A stretch of DNA of 64,000 bases from Brachybacterium tyrofermentans (GTDB lineage Bacteria; Actinomycetota; Actinomycetes; Actinomycetales; Dermabacteraceae): positions 1 to 64,000 of the forward strand of contig NZ_JABUXW010000020.1 of NCBI RefSeq assembly GCF_014897585.1. Reading direction: 5' to 3'. The stretch's first letter is position 1; each line of letters begins with the position of its first letter. A program made the translations under genes and the position numbers. The notes under the pieces are model-generated. The model did no database searches. It saw only the letters and a list, made by a program, of their open reading frames with translations, and was not told where the DNA came from. This document shows positions 52,328 through 62,047 of the stretch, in pieces.

Positions 52328-52501
52328 CATGCTCGCCCTCCACCCCCGCACAGACGGGCGGACCATGGCGGGATCGTGAACGGTCTCGGCTGCGGGGATG
52401 GCCAGTCGATGACGATCCGGTCAGCCCCGCCCAGAACGCCTCGCGCGGCGCAACGGCCGTGGCGAGGATGAGAATCCCGTGTCCCCCAGAACAGGATTCC
52501 C

Positions 52502-54151
52502 ATGAGCGATCTCTCCGGAAGCCTCCTCGGCCAGGAGCCCCAGCAGTCCACCCGATTCATCGCGCCGGACCGTCGGGCGAACCTCGCCCGGCAGCGCCGG
52601 ATGAGCCGCCGGATCTTCACCGGCGCCTCCCTGACCACGCTCGCCACGGCCGGGGTGCTCGGCATCCAGACGGCCAGCGCCGAGGGGAACTGGCGCGAGA
52701 AGGAGCCCTTCACCCTGGGGATCGCCTCCGGGGACCCCACCAGCAGCTCGGTGGTGCTGTGGACCCGGCTCGCCATCGACCCGCACGTGATCGACGGTCG
52801 CGGCGGCATGCCGAACGTCCCCGTCGAGGTGCGCTGGGAGCTCGCGAGCGACGAACGCTTCCGCTCGATCGTGCGCCGCGGCACCGAGACCGCCCGTCCC
52901 GAGGAGGCGCACAGCGTCCACGTGGAGCTCGAGGACCTGCCCGCCGATTCCGAGTTCTACTACCGCTTCCGCACCGGGCGGCACGTCTCCCCCGTCGGCC
53001 GCACGCTGACCACCCCGGCCAGCGGCAGCACCCGGAACCTGCGGATGGTGCACCTGTCCTGCTCCCACTGGGAGGGCGGATGGTTCACCGCCTACCGGCG
53101 CGCCGCCGAGGACCACCCCGACCTGGTGTTCGGGCTCGGGGACTACATCTACGAGGGCCGGCCCGCCACCGGGAAGACCCGTACCCACCCGGGCAAGCTG
53201 TGCACCACGCTCGAGGACTACCGCCTGCGGTATGCGACCTACAAGACCGACCCCGACCTGCAGCTGCTGCACGCGACCGCGCCGTGGATCGTCACCTGGG
53301 ACGACCACGAGATCCAGAACAACTGGGCCGGTGAGTACCCCACGGACGGCGTGCCGACCGACGCGTGGGTGGCCCGCAAGATCGCCGCGGAGCAGGCCTA
53401 CTACGAGAACATGCCGCTGCGACGCTCGAGCGCCCCGACGGGCTCGTCGATCCAGCTCTTCCGTCGGCTGAGCTGGGGCGACCTCGCCACCTTCCATGTG
53501 CTCGACACCCGCCAGTACCGAGACCTGCAGGCCTGCCACGACGGCGGCAAGACCTGGTGGTTCGAGGACTGCGAGGAGCAGACCGATCCGTCGCGCACCC
53601 TGCTCGGCGACCGTCAGGAGCAGTGGCTGCTGGACGGGATGGGCGAGTCGACGTCGACCTGGCAGCTCTTCGCGCAGAGCGTCTTCTTCGCCAAGCGCGA
53701 TGGGCTCGTGGGGCCGGGGGCGACCGCCAGCTCGGACGGGTGGGACGGGTACCGCGCTGACCGCGACACCCTGGTGGACAGCTGGGCGGAACGGGGCGTC
53801 GTGAATCCCGTGGTGCTCACCGGCGATGTGCACGTGCACTACGCCAACGAGCTGAAGGCCGATTTCGACGACCCGGGCTCGGCGACCCGTGGCGTGGAGC
53901 TCGTGGCGACCTCGATCACCTCCGGCGGCGACGGCAGCGACACGGTCAGCAACGAGGAGACGATCTACGCCGAGAACCCGCACATCAAGTACATCCGCGG
54001 CCGCCGCGGGTACGTGTTCTCGGAGTACTCGGCCGAGGAGCTGCGGGTGGATTTCAAGACCGTCTCGGCGGTCACCACCCCCGATGCCCCGGTATCGATC
54101 GACAGGTCGTTCGTGGTGCCCGCCGGGGAGCCCGCGCTGCACGAGGCGTGA
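52502..54151 (+). CDS. Alkaline phosphatase D (PhoD) family, copy 1
   Basis: A 549-residue exported metallo-phosphatase/phosphodiesterase. A 33-residue hydrophilic leader precedes the twin-arginine motif SRRIFTG (35-41), and the likely signal peptidase site is TASA-EG after residue 60. The N-terminal beta domain starts with PFTLGIASGDPTSSSVVLWTR. The metal-site motifs GDYIYEG, WDDHEIQNNWAG and GDVHVHY are intact. PhoD enzymes use Ca/Fe and release phosphate from diesters such as teichoic acids and phospholipids. ATG 52502 has AGGA five bases upstream. A near-copy of the same length follows directly. Confidence 0.93.
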   Translation: MSDLSGSLLGQEPQQSTRFIAPDRRANLARQRRMSRRIFTGASLTTLATAGVLGIQTASAEGNWREKEPFTLGIASGDPTSSSVVLWTRLAIDPHVIDGRGGMPNVPVEVRWELASDERFRSIVRRGTETARPEEAHSVHVELEDLPADSEFYYRFRTGRHVSPVGRTLTTPASGSTRNLRMVHLSCSHWEGGWFTAYRRAAEDHPDLVFGLGDYIYEGRPATGKTRTHPGKLCTTLEDYRLRYATYKTDPDLQLLHATAPWIVTWDDHEIQNNWAGEYPTDGVPTDAWVARKIAAEQAYYENMPLRRSSAPTGSSIQLFRRLSWGDLATFHVLDTRQYRDLQACHDGGKTWWFEDCEEQTDPSRTLLGDRQEQWLLDGMGESTSTWQLFAQSVFFAKRDGLVGPGATASSDGWDGYRADRDTLVDSWAERGVVNPVVLTGDVHVHYANELKADFDDPGSATRGVELVATSITSGGDGSDTVSNEETIYAENPHIKYIRGRRGYVFSEYSAEELRVDFKTVSAVTTPDAPVSIDRSFVVPAGEPALHEA

Positions 54152-54440
54152 CGAGCAGGCTCGCCCACCACCTCGGCCGGGAGGAGCGGGGCACCTGCTG
54201 AACGGTGAGGTCCCTGAGCAGGCCTCCCGTCAGCAGGACCGCGGAGACGAGGCCGTGGGTGATCGCTCCGCGCGGGGTGCCCCCGCAGCCGACAGACGGG
54301 CCGCCCGTGTCGACCCGATGAACCGCCGCCGCCGGAACGATGGCCGGTCGATGACGTTCTCAGCGGACTTCCGCGAACCTCGAGCGAGACGGCCGCCCGG
54401 ATGGTACCTATGGAAATCCTTACCTCAGATTGGGAACTCC
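54152..54440. other. Gap between the two PhoD genes
   Basis: No credible gene. The part from about 54289 resembles the 120 bp upstream of copy 1 (shared ACAGACGGGC and TCGATGACG words), so the promoter region was duplicated with the gene and has diverged. Confidence 0.5.
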
Positions 54441-56090
54441 GTGAACAATATTTCCGGCAGTGCACTCGGCTCGACACCCTCGGAACCCACCCGTTTCATC
54501 GCCCCCGATCACCGCGCGAACCTGGCTCGGCAACGGCGGATGAGCCGCCGGATCTTCACCGGGGTGACGCTGAGCGCGCTCACCACCGCCGGCGTGCTGG
54601 GCACCCTGCCCGCCTCGGCCGACGGCGGCTGGCGCCAGCAGGATCCCTTCACTCTCGGGATCGCGTCGGGCGACCCGACCAGCAGCTCGGTGGTGCTGTG
54701 GACCCGCCTCGCGGTGGACCCGCACGTGCTCGACGGTCGCGGCGGGATGCTGGATGTCGCCATGGACGTGCGGTGGGAGCTCGCGAGCGACGAGAGGTTC
54801 CGCTCGATCGTGCGCCGCGGCACGGAGACCGCCCGACCGGAGGAGGCGCACAGCGTCCACGTGGAGCTCGAGGACCTCCCCGCCGATTCCGAGTTCTACT
54901 ACCGCTTCCGCACCGGTCGGAGCGTCTCTCCTGTGGGCCGCACGCTGACCACCCCGGCCAGCGGGAGCACACGGAACCTGCGGATGGTGCACCTGTCCTG
55001 CGCGCACTGGGAGGGGGGCTGGTTCACCGCCTACCGTCGCGCCGCGGAGGACCGCCCCGACCTGGTGTTCTGCCTCGGCGACTACATCTACGAGGGTGGC
55101 CCCGGCACCGGGAAGATCCGCACCCACCCGCACAAGCTGTGCACCACGCTCGAGGACTACCGGCTGCGGTATGCGACGTACAAGACCGACCCGGACCTGC
55201 AGCTGCTGCACGCGACCGCGCCGTGGATCGTCACCTGGGACGACCACGAGATCCAGGACAACTGGGCCGGTGAGTACCCCAAGGACGGAGTCCCCACCGA
55301 TGCGTGGGTGGCGCGGAGGATCGCCGCGGAGCAGGCCTACTACGAGAACATGCCGCTGCGTCGCAGCAGCGCCCCGGTGGGCTCCTCGATGCAGCTTTTC
55401 CGTCGGCTGAGCTGGGGCGACCTCGCCACCTTCCACGTGCTCGACACCCGCCAGTACCGGGACCTGCAAGCCTGCCACGATGGCGGCAAGACCTGGTGGT
55501 TCGCTGACTGCGAGGAGCAGACCGATCCGTCGCGCACCCTGCTCGGCGACCGTCAGGAGCAGTGGCTGCTGGACGGGATGGGCGCCTCCGAGACGACCTG
55601 GCAGCTCTTCGCCCAGGGCGTCTTCTTCGCCAAGCGCGACATCACCGCCGGGCCCACGACGACCCTCGCCTCGGACGGCTGGGACGGCTACCGCGCGGAT
55701 CGCGACACCCTCATCGACAGCTGGGCGCAGCGAGGCGTCACGAACCCGGTGGTGCTCACCGGGGACGTGCACGTGCACTTCGCCAATGAGCTGACCACGG
55801 ACTTCTGGGACCCGTCCGCCCCGACGGTCGGCGTCGAGCTGGTCACCACCTCGATCACCTCGGGCGGCGACGGCGGTGATGTCGTGAACGGCGAGGAGGA
55901 TGTCTACGCCGAGAACCCGCACGTGCGCTACATCCGTGGGCGCCGCGGCTACGTTCTCTCGGAGTACTCGACCGAGGAGCTCCGCGTGGACTACAAGACC
56001 CTTCCCGCCGTCACGGTCCCGGACGCCGAGGCGAGCATCGACCGCACCTACGTGGTGCCGGCCGGGGAGCCGTCGCTCCACGAGGCGTGA
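54441..56090 (+). CDS. Alkaline phosphatase D (PhoD) family, copy 2
   Basis: Also exactly 549 residues and collinear with copy 1 without visible gaps, including the 33-residue leader, the Tat motif SRRIFTG and the motifs GDYIYEG, WDDHEIQDNWAG and GDVHVHF. I chose GTG 54441 because alignment with copy 1 places its first residue there; GGGAA lies just upstream. Differences cluster in the first 70 residues and in the last third. It is probably a second, diverged enzyme for extracellular phosphate supply. Confidence 0.9.
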   Translation: MNNISGSALGSTPSEPTRFIAPDHRANLARQRRMSRRIFTGVTLSALTTAGVLGTLPASADGGWRQQDPFTLGIASGDPTSSSVVLWTRLAVDPHVLDGRGGMLDVAMDVRWELASDERFRSIVRRGTETARPEEAHSVHVELEDLPADSEFYYRFRTGRSVSPVGRTLTTPASGSTRNLRMVHLSCAHWEGGWFTAYRRAAEDRPDLVFCLGDYIYEGGPGTGKIRTHPHKLCTTLEDYRLRYATYKTDPDLQLLHATAPWIVTWDDHEIQDNWAGEYPKDGVPTDAWVARRIAAEQAYYENMPLRRSSAPVGSSMQLFRRLSWGDLATFHVLDTRQYRDLQACHDGGKTWWFADCEEQTDPSRTLLGDRQEQWLLDGMGASETTWQLFAQGVFFAKRDITAGPTTTLASDGWDGYRADRDTLIDSWAQRGVTNPVVLTGDVHVHFANELTTDFWDPSAPTVGVELVTTSITSGGDGGDVVNGEEDVYAENPHVRYIRGRRGYVLSEYSTEELRVDYKTLPAVTVPDAEASIDRTYVVPAGEPSLHEA

Positions 56091-56277
56091 GACCACCCGA
56101 ACGACTCTGACCTGCAGAATCGAGGACATCGGGCTCGCGGGTCGGTCCGTCGGTCCTCCGTGTGACGACCGGCGGGGATCACAGCCCACGGCCTGTTCCC
56201 ACGACGCTCCCTCCCGTAAGGTGAGGACTCGCGCGTGCCCGTCGGGGCACCCGTCCCGCACCGCTCACGGAGGATCG

Positions 56278-57303
56278 ATGCCCTCGCCGCAGCTCGCCGC
56301 CGCACCGGCCGCGCCTGCCGCACCCCTCCTGGCGGCCCCGCCCTCCTCGGCCACCGGCACCGAGGCCTCCCGACGCCTGCTGGACCTCGAATCCGGCTCT
56401 CGCCCGATGACGCTCTGGGGCTCCTCCTCGATGAGCTCCGAGGGCGGCGCGGAGGCGACTCCGCTGCCCGTGCGGATCCACGAGCACCTCACCCTCTCGG
56501 CCTCCCCCGCCCCGGTGCACGCGTTCGGTGTGGGCGCCACCCGCTCCGCCCACACCCTGCTCCTGCGCGGCCTGGACACCCCGCGCCTGGCGGTCGTCGG
56601 TGGGCCGGCCGCGGGCACAGCGGCAGGCTCGACGGCGAACTCCGCGACCCCCTCCGATCGAGTCGAGGTCACGCTGGATTCCGGCCTCGCCCCGAGCGGC
56701 CCGATCCAGGTCCCCGGCACGGTCGACGGGCTCGCAGGGATGCTCGACGGCAGCAGCGGGACCTGGTACTTCACGCCCGACGATCCGGCCGCCGTCCCGG
56801 CCGACGATCTCGCCGCGACGGTCGCGGGCGGCGTCTTCACGTCCTCCCTCGTGGAGATCGCGGCCTCGTCCCGTCAGGTGCTGTGGGTGGGCAAGAACAA
56901 CATCCTCGACGTCACCGGGGTGCTGCAGGACGTGCAGCGCCTGTGGGACGCGGCGGAGACTCCGGAGGCGGACTCGCTGGTGCTCGGCCACTGGTGCACC
57001 GAGCACGATGCGCACGGCTCCGCGACCGGAGACGCCGTCGCCGCCGTCAACACGGAGCAGGCCCGCCGATACGGCGACCATTTCCTGGATCTCCAGCAGC
57101 TGCTCACCAGCGAGGAGGGCCTGCACTGCTCCCCGCTCGCCCCGCTGCAGCTGCTCGCGCAGGGCACGACGCAGGATGCCCTGGACCGTGGCGTGGTGCC
57201 ACCGCTGCTCGTCGCCTCGGACGGCATCCATCTCAACGGCTGGGGAAACCTCGCCGTGAGCTGGGCGATCGTGCGCCGGATGAGGGAGCTGCAGTGGCTG
57301 TGA
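56278..57303 (+). CDS. SGNH/GDSL-like hydrolase
   Basis: A 341-residue protein with the four-block pattern of SGNH hydrolases: the nucleophile block TLWGSSSMSS (about residues 45-54), a strand with VLWVGKNNILD (the Asn block), and the closing DGIHLNGWGNLAVS, whose Asp-x-x-His completes the triad. The N-terminus is Ala/Pro-rich and not a clear signal peptide. The nucleophile block WGSSS is a variant of GDSL. It could deacetylate or de-esterify a cell-wall or exopolysaccharide sugar. ATG 56278 has GGAGG five bases upstream. The stop overlaps the next start (GTGA). Confidence 0.78.
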   Translation: MPSPQLAAAPAAPAAPLLAAPPSSATGTEASRRLLDLESGSRPMTLWGSSSMSSEGGAEATPLPVRIHEHLTLSASPAPVHAFGVGATRSAHTLLLRGLDTPRLAVVGGPAAGTAAGSTANSATPSDRVEVTLDSGLAPSGPIQVPGTVDGLAGMLDGSSGTWYFTPDDPAAVPADDLAATVAGGVFTSSLVEIAASSRQVLWVGKNNILDVTGVLQDVQRLWDAAETPEADSLVLGHWCTEHDAHGSATGDAVAAVNTEQARRYGDHFLDLQQLLTSEEGLHCSPLAPLQLLAQGTTQDALDRGVVPPLLVASDGIHLNGWGNLAVSWAIVRRMRELQWL

Positions 57304-58244
57304 GACGACCTGCCGCGCCCCGGCTGCGAGCAGGCCGACCCGGCGCCCCCGACAGGTCATCGACCCCGGACGCCGCGCCGGAGAACGCTCCGGTGAGTGC
57401 TCCGGGCCTGTCGATGCCGTCCTCGCCGGTCCCTGCCCGGCGACTGCACGGGCGTCGTTCCCTCCTGCTGGCCGGAGCGGCGGCGGCCGCGGTGACCGGC
57501 GCGGTGGGCGTGGGCGCCCTGCTCACCAGGTCCGGTGGGCCCGCTCCGCTCGCCGCGGCCCAGGGCGGTGCCGCGGCGTCGGCCACCAGTCCGTTCTCGG
57601 ATGTGAAGGATGGTGCGGAGGGTCTGGACGCCATGGTCTGGGCCGACGAGAACGGCGTGCAGCCGGCCCTGGACGGGAGCTCCTACTCCCCCGGCGCCGC
57701 CGTCACGCGCGGCGACCTGGCCCTCGCGCTGCACCGCTTCGCCGGGTCCCCGGCCGTGCCCCTCGAGGGCACGCCCGTACTGATCGTCGACCTCGGCGAG
57801 GAGCCCGCTCGCGCCGCCGCCCTGCTGTGGCTGCACGGCCGCGGCGCCCTGTGGGGCGACGCCTCCCTGAAGGTGCATCCGGACGATCCCGCCACCCAGG
57901 ACTGCGCGGCCGGCCTGCTCACAGCCCTCCTGCGCCCGGCGCTGGCCGGGGTCGGTGTCACCTGGGATCCGTCGACCGGCGGGCCGTCTGCCGATGACTC
58001 GTCGGGCGAGGAGTCGCCCGCCGCAGGCACGTCGGGCGACGAGCCGTCGCCAGCGGGCGCCGCAGCGGCAGAGGACGTCGCGCCCTGGTCCGCGCTCGCC
58101 GACGCCTCCTGGCTCGAGGCGGCCGGCATGCTCACGGGCACCCTCACCGTTTCCGGCTGGACCGGTGAGGAGAGCGTCACCCGGGGCGAGCTCGCGGTGA
58201 CGCTGCACCGCGCGGACTCCGTGGTCGCCGCCGCCCTCGCCTGA
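57300..58244 (+). CDS. Exported protein with SLH-like repeats
   Basis: A 314-residue protein from GTG 57300, which overlaps the previous stop (GTGA). ATG 57414 is the alternative start and would place a Tat-like signal (GRRSLLLAGAAAAAVTG) near the N-terminus. After the signal come S-layer-homology-like units: SPFSDV followed by AMVWADENGVQP and VTRGDLALALHRFAG, and later SWLEAAGMLTG with VTRGELAVTLHR. A Ser/Ala/Glu-rich linker separates them. Such domains bind cell-wall polymers. Its coupling to the SGNH gene suggests that the two work together at the cell surface. Confidence 0.72.
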   Translation: MRRPAAPRLRAGRPGAPDRSSTPDAAPENAPVSAPGLSMPSSPVPARRLHGRRSLLLAGAAAAAVTGAVGVGALLTRSGGPAPLAAAQGGAAASATSPFSDVKDGAEGLDAMVWADENGVQPALDGSSYSPGAAVTRGDLALALHRFAGSPAVPLEGTPVLIVDLGEEPARAAALLWLHGRGALWGDASLKVHPDDPATQDCAAGLLTALLRPALAGVGVTWDPSTGGPSADDSSGEESPAAGTSGDEPSPAGAAAAEDVAPWSALADASWLEAAGMLTGTLTVSGWTGEESVTRGELAVTLHRADSVVAAALA

Positions 58245-58311
58245 CGGCACCTCCCCACGGTCGCCTGTCCGCTCGGGGCAGATATCCCCTCGACGTGGCG
58301 CCGCTCACCCC

Positions 58312-58317
58312 TAGAGT
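58312..58317 (+). promoter_or_regulatory. -10 box TAGAGT, leaderless start
   Basis: TAGAGT is followed by six bases and the ATG at 58324. Confidence 0.6.
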
Positions 58318-58323
58318 TGGACC

Positions 58324-61300
58324 ATGCCTTCGACTCCCGCTCATGCCGCCTACCTCCGCCACCCTGACGTCCGTGGCGATCTCGTCGCCTTCACCGCCGC
58401 GAACGACGTATGGCTGGCCCCGCTCTCCGGTGGTCGGGCCTGGCGCCTGACCGACGAGGGCGCCCCGGTCGCCTTCCCGCGCTTCTCGCCCGACGGCACG
58501 CACGTCGCCTACACCTCCCGCACCACCGGCGGGCCCGAGGTGTGGGTCATCGCGACCGAGGGCGACACCGCACCGCGCCGGCTGACCGTCTGGGGCAAGC
58601 CGTCCACGAAGGTCGTCGGCTGGCTCCCGGACGGCCGCATCGTCGCCACCACCAGCTACAACGCCCCGATCGCACGGGATGCGCAGCTCTGGGCGATCGA
58701 TCTGGACGGGAACGCCGAGGTGCTGCCCCTGGGCCGCTCCGGCGAGGTCGCGATCCACCCGTCGGGCACCACCGTGGTCGCCACCCCGTGGCGCCGCGAC
58801 CAGGCCGGCTGGAAGCACTACCAGGGCGGCACCGCCGTGAAGCTCTGGATCTCCCGCGAGGACGTCGCCCTCGACGCCCCGGTCGCCGCGCACGCGGCGC
58901 GCTCCTGGGAGCCGCTGCTCGAGGACATCCTGGCCTCGACGCTGTGCATCTCCTGGTACAGGGACCGCCTGATCTTCGCCTCGGACACCCCCGGCCCCGG
59001 CGCAGCCCGCACCGACCGCGCCAGCGCGAACCTGTGGTCCGTCGCGGCCGACGGCACCGACCTGCAGGTCCACACCTCGCTGACCTCCGAGGAGGGCTAC
59101 CTGCGCGAGCCCTCGACCGACGGCAGCGCCATCGTGTTCACCTCCCGCGGCCGTCTGTTCGCCCTGGACTCCCTGGACGCGCAGCCCCGCGAGATCGAGA
59201 TCCTGGCCTCCGGCGTCGGCGCGGCACGCCTGCCCCGCCCGGCCTCCCCCAGCTCGAACCTGCTGGCCATGCGGCCGGTGCACGACGCCCGCTCGAGCGT
59301 CGTCGAATGGCGCGGCGGCGCCCACGCGCTCACCCACCGCGGCGGCCCGGCACGGCTGCTGGCCGGCACCTGCGGGCTGCGGCTCCGCGAGGTGCGGCCG
59401 CTGGGCCGGTCCCCCTACGCCCTGCTGGTCACCGACGCCGAGGCGCTCGCGGACCGGGAGGACGGCGGCGTCGGCTCCGACGTGCTCGCGCTCGCGCGGC
59501 TCGACGGCGGCGGCGAGGAGATCCGCTTCGACCTCGGGGACGTGGGCCGGATCCTGCACGCGATCCCCTCCCCCGACGGCTCCAAGATCGCGATCTCCAC
59601 CCACGACAACGTGGTGCGCCTGGTGACCCTGCGCGGCCTGACCGATCCGGCCCGCACCTCGCACTCCGCGAAGGCCGGCACCGGCTCCAGCACCGGCGCC
59701 GGAGCCGATGCCCCGGAGGCGCCGCGCCTGGACCATGTGCGCGAGGTGGGCCGCTCCAACGGCGGCGAGGTGCAGGACCTCGCCTGGTCGCCGGACGGCC
59801 GGTGGCTGGTGTGGAGCGAGCCGAACTCGTGGATGCTCAGCCGCCTGCTGATCTCCGACACCGAGGACGCCGAACCGATGGGACGGGCCCTCACCTCGGG
59901 CAAGTACCAGGACGCCGCCCCGGCCTTCAGCGCCGACGGCAAGCATCTGGCGCTGCTCTCGCTGCGCACCTTCGAGACCGTGTACGACGACATGGTCTTC
60001 GACCTCGGCTTCGTCAACGCCGAGCGCCCCTTCCTCATCCCGCTCGAGCGCTCCACCCCGGACCCGTTCGGCCCCCACCCGGACGGCTGGAGCGGCAGCG
60101 CCGCGGAACCGGCGGCGAAGGACCCGGCAGCGCATGGCGCGCACGCCGAGGGCGCAGATGCCCCCGGCACAGGCGCCCCCGGACACGGGGCGCAGGGGCA
60201 GGGTGCCGGAGCGGCGCACGCCGGCGGCGCCCTGGCCGCCGACCCGTCGGCCCACCCGGCGAGCGCGACCAGCCCCTCGGGCACCGACGAGGCGACCGCG
60301 CCGCCCACCACCCGGGTCGACATGGACGCGGTGGAGGCACGGATGGTGCCCTTCCCGGTCATCTCGGGCTCGTACTCGCACCTCACCGCGGTCAGCGGCG
60401 GCTTCGTCTGGCTGCGCCATCCCCAGCAGGGGGTGCTCGGCAGCACCCGCGCCGGCGTCGAGGGCGAGGCCCCCGGTCCCGCCCTGGAGCACTGGAGCCT
60501 CGCCGACCGCAAGCTCACCGTGCTCGCCGAGGGCGTCACCGATCTCGAGGCGTCCGGCGACGGCGAGACCCTGGTCATCCGGCAGGGCGAGAGCTGGGTG
60601 CAGATCCCGGCCGCCCGCAAGGCCGAGGACGACGACCCTGCTCGCGTGGTGATCGACACCGGGCGGCTGCGCCTGTTCGTCGACCCCGTCAAGGAGCGTC
60701 GCGGGATGCTCTGGGACAACTACCGGATCATGGCGCAGCAGTACTGGCGCGCCGACATGGACGGCATGGACTGGCACGCGATGACCTCCTGGTACGACCC
60801 GGGCATCGAGCGTGTGGTCACCGACGACGACTTCCAGGACCTGATGTGGGAGGTCCAGGGCGAGCTCGGCACCTCGCACGCCTATGTGCAGGGCACCCCG
60901 TACCAGGCCGATCCGCCGATGCTGCCCGCCTACCTCGGCGCGGACATCGAGCACCGCGACGGGCGCTGGGTGATCACCCGGATCCTGCCCGGCGACTCCT
61001 CCGATCCCGACGCCCGCTCCCCGCTGCTCGCCCCCGGCGTGGCCGCCGAGGTGGGCGACGCGATCGTGCGCGTGGACGGCCGGGAGATGGGTGAGGCCGG
61101 GACCGGCGTGCAGGGCCAGCTGGTCGGCTCGGCGAACACCCCCACCGAGCTGGTGCTCGAGCGGGACGGCGTGGAGCGGCGGGTCGCCGTGACCCCGCTG
61201 CCCGACGACTCCGCGCTGCGCTACCAGGCGTGGGTCGCCTCGCGCCGCGCGCTGGTCGAGGAGCTCTCGGACGGCCGCCTCGGCTACCTGCACATTCCGG

Positions 61301-61887
61301 ACATGGTCTCCTCCGGCTGGGCGCAGATGCACCGTGACCTGCGCGAGGCCACCACCAAGGAGGGCCTCGTGGTGGACGTGCGCTACAACAGCGGCGGCCA
61401 CACCTCGCAGCTGGTCACCGACCGGCTCGCCCGGCGAGTGCTCTCCTGGGACTACCCGCGCCACGAGACGCCCGGCACCTACCCGCAGTTCGCCCCGCGC
61501 GGCGCGGTGGTGCTGGTGACCAACCAGGAGGCGGGATCGGACGGCGACATCGTCAACGCCGTCTCCAAGGCGATGAAGATCGGGCCCGTGATCGGCACCC
61601 GCACCTGGGGCGGCGTGATCGGCATCGACGGCCGCTATGACCTCGTCGACGGCACCGGCGTCACCCAGCCGAAGTACGCCAGCTGGTTCGAGGGCGTGGA
61701 CTGGGAGATCGAGAACTACGGCGTGGATCCCGACATCGAGGTGCCGCTGCCGCCGAACGCGTGGGTGGGCGGCCAGGACCCGCAGCTCGAGCGCAGCATC
61801 ACCGAGGCCCTCGACCTGCTCGCGCAGACCCCGGCCTCGACCGCGCCTCCGCTGCCTGCGCCGCGCTTCGGGCGCCCGAAGGGCTGA
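58324..61887 (+). CDS. Tricorn-type protease (S41 family)
   Basis: A 1187-residue cytosolic protease. Residues about 1-690 carry two beta-propellers (FPRFSPDGTHVAYTSR, DLAWSPDGRWLVWSE). The catalytic part has His852 in GTSHAYVQ, a PDZ domain at about 900-960 (VGDAIVRVDGREM) and the nucleophile Ser1072 in QEAGSDGDIVNAV, with GVIGIDGRYDLVDGT following. Tricorn trims peptides released by the proteasome or other proteases. Residues about 582-665 are an Ala/Gly/His/Pro-rich insertion between two propeller blades. The start is set by TAGAGT six bases upstream. Confidence 0.95.
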   Translation: MPSTPAHAAYLRHPDVRGDLVAFTAANDVWLAPLSGGRAWRLTDEGAPVAFPRFSPDGTHVAYTSRTTGGPEVWVIATEGDTAPRRLTVWGKPSTKVVGWLPDGRIVATTSYNAPIARDAQLWAIDLDGNAEVLPLGRSGEVAIHPSGTTVVATPWRRDQAGWKHYQGGTAVKLWISREDVALDAPVAAHAARSWEPLLEDILASTLCISWYRDRLIFASDTPGPGAARTDRASANLWSVAADGTDLQVHTSLTSEEGYLREPSTDGSAIVFTSRGRLFALDSLDAQPREIEILASGVGAARLPRPASPSSNLLAMRPVHDARSSVVEWRGGAHALTHRGGPARLLAGTCGLRLREVRPLGRSPYALLVTDAEALADREDGGVGSDVLALARLDGGGEEIRFDLGDVGRILHAIPSPDGSKIAISTHDNVVRLVTLRGLTDPARTSHSAKAGTGSSTGAGADAPEAPRLDHVREVGRSNGGEVQDLAWSPDGRWLVWSEPNSWMLSRLLISDTEDAEPMGRALTSGKYQDAAPAFSADGKHLALLSLRTFETVYDDMVFDLGFVNAERPFLIPLERSTPDPFGPHPDGWSGSAAEPAAKDPAAHGAHAEGADAPGTGAPGHGAQGQGAGAAHAGGALAADPSAHPASATSPSGTDEATAPPTTRVDMDAVEARMVPFPVISGSYSHLTAVSGGFVWLRHPQQGVLGSTRAGVEGEAPGPALEHWSLADRKLTVLAEGVTDLEASGDGETLVIRQGESWVQIPAARKAEDDDPARVVIDTGRLRLFVDPVKERRGMLWDNYRIMAQQYWRADMDGMDWHAMTSWYDPGIERVVTDDDFQDLMWEVQGELGTSHAYVQGTPYQADPPMLPAYLGADIEHRDGRWVITRILPGDSSDPDARSPLLAPGVAAEVGDAIVRVDGREMGEAGTGVQGQLVGSANTPTELVLERDGVERRVAVTPLPDDSALRYQAWVASRRALVEELSDGRLGYLHIPDMVSSGWAQMHRDLREATTKEGLVVDVRYNSGGHTSQLVTDRLARRVLSWDYPRHETPGTYPQFAPRGAVVLVTNQEAGSDGDIVNAVSKAMKIGPVIGTRTWGGVIGIDGRYDLVDGTGVTQPKYASWFEGVDWEIENYGVDPDIEVPLPPNAWVGGQDPQLERSITEALDLLAQTPASTAPPLPAPRFGRPKG

Positions 61888-61954
61888 CCTGCTGGTCCGA
61901 CTTGCTGCTCTGACCTACGGATCTGACCTGCTGGATTGACCCGATCACACCGGT

Positions 61955-61994
61955 GCCGGCCACCCGTGCGGACCCCTCCGCGCGGGTGGCCGGC
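61955..61994. terminator. Bidirectional terminator hairpin
   Basis: GCCGGCCACCCG (61955-61966) pairs with 61983-61994, extended inwards by four pairs (one wobble) over an 8-base loop. It lies between the tricorn gene (+) and the marR gene (-). Confidence 0.8.
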
Positions 61995-62047
61995 CGTCTG
62001 CGCGACGCCGACGGCTCGACAGCTCGGACGGCTCGCGGCGGCCCCGC

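Noticed and set aside
58177-61464. Minus-strand open frame of 1095 codons
   Set aside because: It lies antisense to the tricorn gene, is full of Val/Gly/Arg/His without domain motifs, and is a codon-bias shadow typical of high GC.
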